Shown here: positions 28,698 to 33,463 of the stretch, in pieces
Layout of the letters: every line of letters starts with the position of its first letter
Position numbering within the stretch: the stretch's first letter is position 1
Assembly: GCF_052065695.1 (NCBI RefSeq)
Contig: NZ_JBQHTM010000042.1
Span: forward strand, 1-33,463
Source of the DNA: Intestinimonas sp052065695
Lineage (GTDB): Bacteria; Bacillota; Clostridia; Oscillospirales; Oscillospiraceae
Length of the DNA: 33,463 bases
Reading direction: 5' to 3'
Made by a program: the position numbers and the translations under genes
Notes under the pieces: generated by a model
What the model was told of the DNA's origin: nothing
Seen by the model: only the letters and a program-made list of their open reading frames with translations
Databases searched by the model: none

Positions 28698-30743
28698 ATG
28701 GAGCACTGGGTCAACAGCGCCGTCTTTTATCATATCTATCCTCTGGGCTTCTGCGGCTGTCCGGAGTACAATCCCGGCGGTGAGCCGGTTCAGCGGCTGG
28801 AAAAGCTGCGGGAGTGGATTCCCCACCTCAAGGAGCTGGGGGTGAACGCCCTCTATCTGGGGCCGGTGTGCCAGTCGGTGAAGCACGGCTACGACACCAC
28901 CGACTACTACCAGATCGACTGCCGCCTGGGGGACGTGGACTCCTTCGCCGCCCTATGTGACACCCTCCACGAAAATGGCATCCGGGTGATGCTGGACGGT
29001 GTCTTTAACCACGTGGGCCGGGAGTTCTGGGCCTTCCGGGACGTGCGGGAGAAGGGCCAGTCCTCCCCCTACTGCGGCTGGTTCCAGAACCTCAACTTCG
29101 GCGGCGGCTCCCCCATGGGGGACCCCTTCTGGTATGAGTCCTGGGGCGGCCACTACGAGCTGGTGAAGCTCAACCTGAAAAACCCTGAGGTCCGTGACCA
29201 CCTGCTGGGGGCCGTGGGTATGTGGATGGACCGCTTCCACATCGACGGGCTCCGGCTGGACGCCGCCGACTGCGTGGACTTCGACTTCTTCCGCGCCCTG
29301 AAGCACTACACCAAGTCCCGGGACCCGGAGTTCTGGCTCATGGGCGAAATCATCCATGGGGACTACGCCCGCTGGGCCAATCCGGAGATGCTGGATTCGG
29401 TGACCAACTACGAGTGCTGGAAGGGCAACTGGTCGGCCCACAACTCCAAGAACTACTTTGAGATTGCCCACTCCCTCAACCGTCAGTTCGGTCCCGGCGG
29501 CATCTACCGGGGACTGTGCCTCTACAACTTTACCGAAAATCACGACGTGGACCGGCTGGCCAGCACCCTCACCGACCCCGCCCTGCTGGAGAACGTCTAC
29601 ACCCTCCTCTACACCATGCCCGGCGTGCCCTCCATCTACTATGGTGGCGAGTGGGCTGTGGAGGGCAAGCGCACCCCCCACTCCGACGTGGTGCTGCGGC
29701 CCTGCCTGGAGCTTGCCGACATGGAGCAGCGGGACCAGGGCCTGTGCCGCCACCTCTCCACCCTCTCCCGCATCCGCCGGGCCTTCCCCGCTCTGGCCGT
29801 GGGAGACTATGAGAACATGGTCATCAAAAATGAGCAGCTGATCTTCCGCCGCGCCACCCCGGAACAGCGGATCTACGTCCTCTTCAACCTCTCCCACCAG
29901 GAGTTCGGCCTGGAGTTCCACCACAATGAGCCGGTGCTCCAGGACGTGCTCAATGGCGACGAGATCTACCACAATGACGGCGGCCGGACCTGGGTCGTCA
30001 TGCCCCCCTGCTCGGCCAAGATTCTGGTGGGCGCCCCCGACCGCTTCACCTGGCAGGCGGAGGAGCCCGTTCCCGAACCTCAGGCCGAGGTCCCCGCTCC
30101 CCAGGCGGAGGAGCCCACCCCCCAGCCGGAGCCCGCGGCGGACGCCGGGCGGGTGCTGGTCCTCCTGGCCCACCCCAGCGGAGACAGCCTCAACGCCGCC
30201 ATGGCCAAGGCCGCCGCTGACGCCCTCCGGACCAACGGCTACGGGGTATGGTTCCACGACCTGTGCGCCGAGGGCTTTGATCCGGTGATGCCCGCCGCCG
30301 AGGCTGCGGGCAGGCTCTCCCAGGACCCTCTGGTCCTCCAATATCAGGAGGAGCTGAAGCAGGCCGACGGCATCGTGGTGATCCACCCCAACTGGTGGGG
30401 CCAGCCCCCCGCCATCCTCACCGGCTGGCTGGACCGGGTGCTTCGGGAGGGCGAGGCCTACGCCCTGCCCAAGGCCGGAGAAGCCCCCGCCCCCCTGCTG
30501 AAGGCCAGGGCCGCCCTGGTCTTCAACACCTCCAACACCCCCGCCCCGGTGGAGGACGCCGCCTACGGCGACCCCCTCCAGCGCATCTGGCAGAACTGCG
30601 TCTTCGGGCTCCTGGCCCTGCCCGCCTTCGACCGCTGCCTCTTCCGCCCGGTGGCCGGGAGCACCCCGGAGCAGCGGACCGGCTGGCTGGGTGAGGTAGC
30701 CGCCATGGTATCCGCTTACTTCCCCAAGAAACGCCGGAAATAA
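28698..30743 (+). CDS. GH13 alpha-amylase-type hydrolase fused to a flavodoxin-fold NAD(P)H oxidoreductase domain
   Basis: 681 aa, cytoplasmic (no signal peptide). Residues 1-450 are a GH13 barrel with all four conserved regions: DGVFNH (100-105), GLRLDAAD with nucleophile Asp188, MGEIIH with acid/base Glu217, and ENHD with Asp283. A Pro/Glu/Gln-rich linker (about 456-482) leads to residues 485-675, a flavodoxin-like NQO1/KefF-type domain: LLAHPSGDSLNAAM for cofactor phosphate, then IHPNWWGQPPAILTGWLDRVL. Reaction expected: hydrolysis or transfer of alpha-glucans by the first domain, FMN/FAD-dependent quinone reduction by the second. No similar fusion is known to me. ATG 28698 with GGAG ten bases upstream; a Met at 28662 is in frame. 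Confidence 0.88.
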   Translation: MEHWVNSAVFYHIYPLGFCGCPEYNPGGEPVQRLEKLREWIPHLKELGVNALYLGPVCQSVKHGYDTTDYYQIDCRLGDVDSFAALCDTLHENGIRVMLDGVFNHVGREFWAFRDVREKGQSSPYCGWFQNLNFGGGSPMGDPFWYESWGGHYELVKLNLKNPEVRDHLLGAVGMWMDRFHIDGLRLDAADCVDFDFFRALKHYTKSRDPEFWLMGEIIHGDYARWANPEMLDSVTNYECWKGNWSAHNSKNYFEIAHSLNRQFGPGGIYRGLCLYNFTENHDVDRLASTLTDPALLENVYTLLYTMPGVPSIYYGGEWAVEGKRTPHSDVVLRPCLELADMEQRDQGLCRHLSTLSRIRRAFPALAVGDYENMVIKNEQLIFRRATPEQRIYVLFNLSHQEFGLEFHHNEPVLQDVLNGDEIYHNDGGRTWVVMPPCSAKILVGAPDRFTWQAEEPVPEPQAEVPAPQAEEPTPQPEPAADAGRVLVLLAHPSGDSLNAAMAKAAADALRTNGYGVWFHDLCAEGFDPVMPAAEAAGRLSQDPLVLQYQEELKQADGIVVIHPNWWGQPPAILTGWLDRVLREGEAYALPKAGEAPAPLLKARAALVFNTSNTPAPVEDAAYGDPLQRIWQNCVFGLLALPAFDRCLFRPVAGSTPEQRTGWLGEVAAMVSAYFPKKRRK

Positions 30744-30758
30744 GAAAGGAGGCCGCCC

Positions 30759-32168
30759 ATGAACGGTACGGCCAAGCGGGGCTCCATCAGTTTCTTCGGC
30801 CTGGTGGCCATGGGTGTGGGGTGCATGCTGGGCACTTCCTGGCTCCTCCTCACCGGCACCTGGCTGGAGACCGCCCGTGGTCCCCTCAACCTGGCAGTGG
30901 CCTTCCTCCTCTGTATGGCGGTTGAGTTTCCCTTTGCCTTTGCCTATATGGAGGCCATCCCCATGCTCCCTCTCCCCGGCGGCGAGACGGTCTACGCCAC
31001 CGCCGCCTTCGGGTGTCGGGGCGGCTTCCTGGTAGGCTGGGCCGGGGTTATGATGAACACCATCGTTTTCTGCTGGGTAGACCTGGCCGCCGTTGCCCTG
31101 CTGGACGAGCTCTTCCCTATATTGGGACAGGCCGGGCTCCTCTACACCGCCGGCGGCTACGTCGTCACTCTGCCCAACGTCCTCATCCAGTTCCTCCTGG
31201 CAGGGATCATCCTCTATATCCAGTATCGAGGCGCCAACGTGTGCGCCGCCCTGGCCAAAATCGCTACGGTGGTCCTCCTCTTTATGTGCCTGCTCGGACT
31301 CATCGCCGCCTTCGCCCACTTTGACCCCGAGATCTACGCCTCCGACGGCGGACTGGACTTCGACTTCACTGGCTCGATGTCCCTCCTCTCCCTGCTGGTC
31401 TTCTCCGTGGCGGGCTGGGAGACGGTTGCCAAGGCCGCCGCCGATGCCGAGGGGAAGGCTGCCCGAAAGGCGGGCCTGGCCCTCATCGTCTGCCTGGTAC
31501 TGGTCACCGGCCTATTGTGCCTGGTTTCCACCGCTGTGGCCGGGAATATGCCCTGGCGGGAGGCCGTGGAAACCACCGCTCCCTTCGCGGACATTCTGGT
31601 GGACATCACCGGCATGCCGGTGGTGCGGGTCCTGCTGCTGCTCACCGCCTTCGTGGGTGCCGTTGGGGTCATGAACTCCACCCTCTACTCCGCCGCCCAG
31701 ATGATCTACGGCCTGGCCGGTTCCGATCTGGTGAGCCGCTGGTTTTGCCGTCTCCACCCCAAATACGGCACCCCCACTCGCTGCATCTGGGCCTCGGTAG
31801 CCCTGGTTCTCTTCGCCCCATTCCTGGGCAAGCTCTTCTTCCTCCCCCTCATCAACACCGCCTCCCTGGCCACCATCATCATGTGGGTGACCACCCTCTT
31901 CTCCGTGCTTCGGCTGCGCCGGACCCATCCGGAGCTCCGGCGGCCCGTCTCTATGCCTGGCGGCAAAGTGACGGCGGTACTGGGGATCATCGCCTCTCTC
32001 TTCCTCACCCTCAATCTGGTTCTCCCCTTCTCCCCCGGCGGCATGGGCGCTCTGGACTACCTGTTGGCCGGTGTGCTGGCTGTGGTGGGGCTGTTCCTCT
32101 ACCACGGGCGGGACCGCACCGTTACCGATGCCGACCGCAGCCGACGGATGTTCGGCGATCTTCTATAA
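30759..32168 (+). CDS. APC-superfamily amino-acid permease
   Basis: 469 aa, about 12 membrane helices. It moves amino acids or related compounds, probably with protons or by exchange. Family features are the start GSISFFGLVAMGVGCMLG with the small-residue pattern of helix 1, and the conserved SLLVFSVAGWETVAKAAADAEG in helix 6. The gene begins 15 bases after the amylase-fusion stop codon, with AAAGGAGG before its ATG, so both are likely in one operon. The substrate is not evident from the sequence. The ridA gene follows on the other strand after a shared terminator. Confidence 0.88.
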   Translation: MNGTAKRGSISFFGLVAMGVGCMLGTSWLLLTGTWLETARGPLNLAVAFLLCMAVEFPFAFAYMEAIPMLPLPGGETVYATAAFGCRGGFLVGWAGVMMNTIVFCWVDLAAVALLDELFPILGQAGLLYTAGGYVVTLPNVLIQFLLAGIILYIQYRGANVCAALAKIATVVLLFMCLLGLIAAFAHFDPEIYASDGGLDFDFTGSMSLLSLLVFSVAGWETVAKAAADAEGKAARKAGLALIVCLVLVTGLLCLVSTAVAGNMPWREAVETTAPFADILVDITGMPVVRVLLLLTAFVGAVGVMNSTLYSAAQMIYGLAGSDLVSRWFCRLHPKYGTPTRCIWASVALVLFAPFLGKLFFLPLINTASLATIIMWVTTLFSVLRLRRTHPELRRPVSMPGGKVTAVLGIIASLFLTLNLVLPFSPGGMGALDYLLAGVLAVVGLFLYHGRDRTVTDADRSRRMFGDLL

Positions 32169-32169
32169 C

Positions 32170-32205
32170 AAAAAGCCGTAAGCCCCGGCGGGCTTACGGC
32201 TTTTT
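32170..32205. terminator. Bidirectional Rho-independent terminator
   Basis: A perfect 16-bp stem (AAAAAGCCGTAAGCCC / GGGCTTACGGCTTTTT, 32170-32185 and 32190-32205) between the converging permease and ridA genes, with A- and T-runs serving both directions. Confidence 0.85.
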
Positions 32206-32219
32206 GTTCCAGTGAAGTC

Positions 32220-32594
32220 TTACTTTACGGCAATGGCCTCGATCTCCAGCTTGGCGCTCTTAGGCAGGGCAGCCACGGAGAAGCAGGAGCGGGCGGGGCA
32301 GGGCTGGGGGAAGGCGGCGGCGTAGACCTCGTTCACGGCGGCAAAGTCGGCGATGTCGGCCAGGAAGATGGTGGTCTTGACCACCTTCTCCATAGAGCTG
32401 CCAGCGGCCTCCAGCACAGCCTTCACGTTGGCCAGGGACTGCTTGGCCTGGGCGGCCACGTCCTCGGGCATGACGCCGGTAGCGGGATCAATGGGCAGCT
32501 GGCCGGACACAAAGACCAGGCTCTCGGTGGAGATGCCCTGGGAATAGGGACCGATGGCGGCGGGCGCCTGATCCGTTACGATGGGAGTTTTCAT
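32220..32594 (-). CDS. ridA: RidA-family enamine/imine deaminase
   Basis: 124 aa, the usual length. RidA hydrolyses reactive 2-aminoacrylate-type intermediates made by PLP enzymes, protecting them. It has PAAIGPYSQGI at the active-site entrance, VSGQLPIDPATG, and PCPARSCFSVAALP, whose Arg is the catalytic residue that contacts the substrate carboxylate, then KLEIEAIAVK. ATG 32594 with GGAGG upstream, and a consensus promoter at 32628-32656. It is divergent from the YheO-type regulator. Confidence 0.95.
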   Translation of the reverse strand: MKTPIVTDQAPAAIGPYSQGISTESLVFVSGQLPIDPATGVMPEDVAAQAKQSLANVKAVLEAAGSSMEKVVKTTIFLADIADFAAVNEVYAAAFPQPCPARSCFSVAALPKSAKLEIEAIAVK

Positions 32595-32627
32595 AGTGAT
32601 CGCCTCCGATAAATTTTTGTTACATTG

Positions 32628-32656
32628 ATTATAATTTATTATTTTCTGTTTGTCAA
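32628..32656 (-). promoter_or_regulatory. Consensus promoter of ridA
   Basis: Minus-strand TTGACA (32656-32651) and TATAAT (32633-32628), both perfect consensus, spacer 17 bp, in AT-rich DNA. Confidence 0.85.
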
Positions 32657-32752
32657 GCCGCTTTTCTTATTGTGCTTTTACTCGTTCGGGTTTAAAATAA
32701 GGTCCACGAAACAGATCGCGGTCTTTGACTGCCGGAAAGGGTGACCGGACCC

Positions 32753-33409
32753 ATGAGCAACCAAAGTAGACTGGAGCGCTACCTCCCCATAGCGGCCTTC
32801 CTCAGCGCCGTATGCGGTGACCACTACGAGGTCATTCTCCACGACGTCTCCGATCCGGAGACATCGGTAATGGCTATCTTCAACGGCCATCTCAGCGGCC
32901 GGAAGGTGGGAGATCCCATGACCGAGCTGGCCCGCCGCCTGGTACGGGACGGGGTTTATCAGGACCGGGATTTCGTGTCCAATTATGAAGGGCGCACCCG
33001 CAACGGCAAACGCTTCGTTTCCTCCACCTACTTTATTAAGGAAGACGGCAAGCTGCTGGGGCTCATCTGTGTCAATCACGACGTCTCTGACCTCACTGCA
33101 ATGGCAAGCCACCTTCAAAGCCTTCTCTCAGCCTTCTCCGTCCCTGGCCAGGTGCCCTCTCAGACTCCCTATACCGAAGAGCTGGACGACTCCATCCCGG
33201 AGCTCTCCAACACCCTCATCCACAACACCGTACTCCGCCAGGGCGTCCCCGCTGGGCGCATGACTACCCAGGAAAAGGAGACCCTCATTGAGGCTCTGGA
33301 GCGGCAGGGGGTCTTCTCCACCAAGGGGTCGGTGGGTCAGGTAGCCCGGGAGCTGGACATCTCCGAACCCACCGTCTACCGCTACCTCCGCCGCATCCGG
33401 AACCGCTGA
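32753..33409 (+). CDS. YheO-type (PAS-like/HTH) transcriptional regulator
   Basis: 218 aa. The N-terminal part (about 8-120) is a YheO-like PAS domain: LSAVCGDHYEVILHDVSDPETSVMAI, with NGHLSGRKVGDPMT and KLLGLICVNHDVSDL. The C-terminal part (165-217) is a DauR/YheO-type helix-turn-helix: EALERQGVFSTKGSVGQVA, then LDISEPTVYRYLRRI. E. coli DauR of this family senses D-arginine catabolism, and the type often sits beside ridA genes, as here. Its likely targets are ridA and perhaps the permease. ATG 32753 lacks a strong ribosome-binding site; GTG 32741 (MTGPMSNQ) is an alternative. Confidence 0.85.
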   Translation: MSNQSRLERYLPIAAFLSAVCGDHYEVILHDVSDPETSVMAIFNGHLSGRKVGDPMTELARRLVRDGVYQDRDFVSNYEGRTRNGKRFVSSTYFIKEDGKLLGLICVNHDVSDLTAMASHLQSLLSAFSVPGQVPSQTPYTEELDDSIPELSNTLIHNTVLRQGVPAGRMTTQEKETLIEALERQGVFSTKGSVGQVARELDISEPTVYRYLRRIRNR

Positions 33410-33424
33410 CGGAATACCAAAAAC

Positions 33425-33463
33425 CGCCGCTTTGCGGCCCCGCCGTGGGGTGGCAAAGCGGCG
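33425..33463 (+). terminator. Terminator-like hairpin at window end, truncated
   Basis: A perfect 11-bp stem (CGCCGCTTTGC / GCAAAGCGGCG) after the regulator's stop codon. Any U-run lies beyond the window. Confidence 0.6.

Noticed and set aside
28953..31319. A 788-codon frame on the minus strand
   Set aside because: It runs antisense across the amylase fusion and permease genes, which have clear family motifs; the antisense protein is a Gly/His/Val-rich artefact of high-GC coding sequence.

Overview
The window joins two kinds of DNA from a high-GC gut-type member of the Clostridia. Family-level identity (Oscillospiraceae, Flavonifractor/Lawsonibacter-like) is inferred from gene content, namely secreted proteins with S-layer-homology-type repeats, GreA, TsaB/TsaE and a conjugative-element backbone common in these bacteria. 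No rRNA or other taxonomic marker is present.

Positions 1 to about 18,730 look like the right-hand part of an integrative conjugative or mobilizable element. Its right end abuts the 3' end of a tRNA-Arg gene; its left end, integrase and mating-pair genes are not in the window. From left to right the cargo is: a secreted six-repeat Cys/His metal-binding-type protein (201-593); a frameshifted membrane metallophosphoesterase (674-1815); a Cd/Zn-type efflux module (ArsR regulator, P1B ATPase without its own HMA domain, a separate HMA protein, a divergent ArsR and an AraC regulator; 1825-5969); a two-component system (6010-8121); a SLOG-fold protein and a divergent XRE regulator (8237-9286); and a YolD / Y-family polymerase / AlkZ-like DNA-damage operon (9427-12159). 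The backbone follows, all on the minus strand: HTH protein, VirD4 coupling protein, DUF3991/TOPRIM protein, and two genes that appear to be in-frame deletion chimeras. One joins an AbrB-like domain to a relaxase C-terminus without its catalytic domain. The other joins a Cys-rich element protein to the C-terminal half of an adenine methylase that lacks motif I. The element is therefore probably unable to mobilise itself with the genes seen here.

Positions 18,733-19,120 hold two identical 77-nt tRNA-Arg(ACG) genes in tandem, each with its own promoter. From 19,192 onward is ordinary chromosome: a 54-aa Cys/Gly-rich membrane peptide, an SLH-type secreted protein, a tsaE-tsaB-upp-GNAT operon (minus), a RodA/FtsW-family polymerase and a second SLH protein (plus), and a cation:proton antiporter whose leader has a consensus promoter and an intrinsic terminator (candidate riboswitch). 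After these come greA and an XRE gene (minus), a GH13 amylase fused to a flavodoxin-fold quinone-reductase-like domain, an APC permease, and a divergent ridA / YheO-type regulator pair.

The observations most worth a second look are the two chimeric transfer genes, the CxxxHDH repeat protein, the pair of tandem four-way-junction inverted-repeat structures at 28,393-28,549, the amylase-flavodoxin fusion, and the candidate ion-responsive leader before the antiporter. No CRISPR array, insertion sequence or rRNA was seen. All names come from reading motifs and family resemblance from memory; no database search was run.
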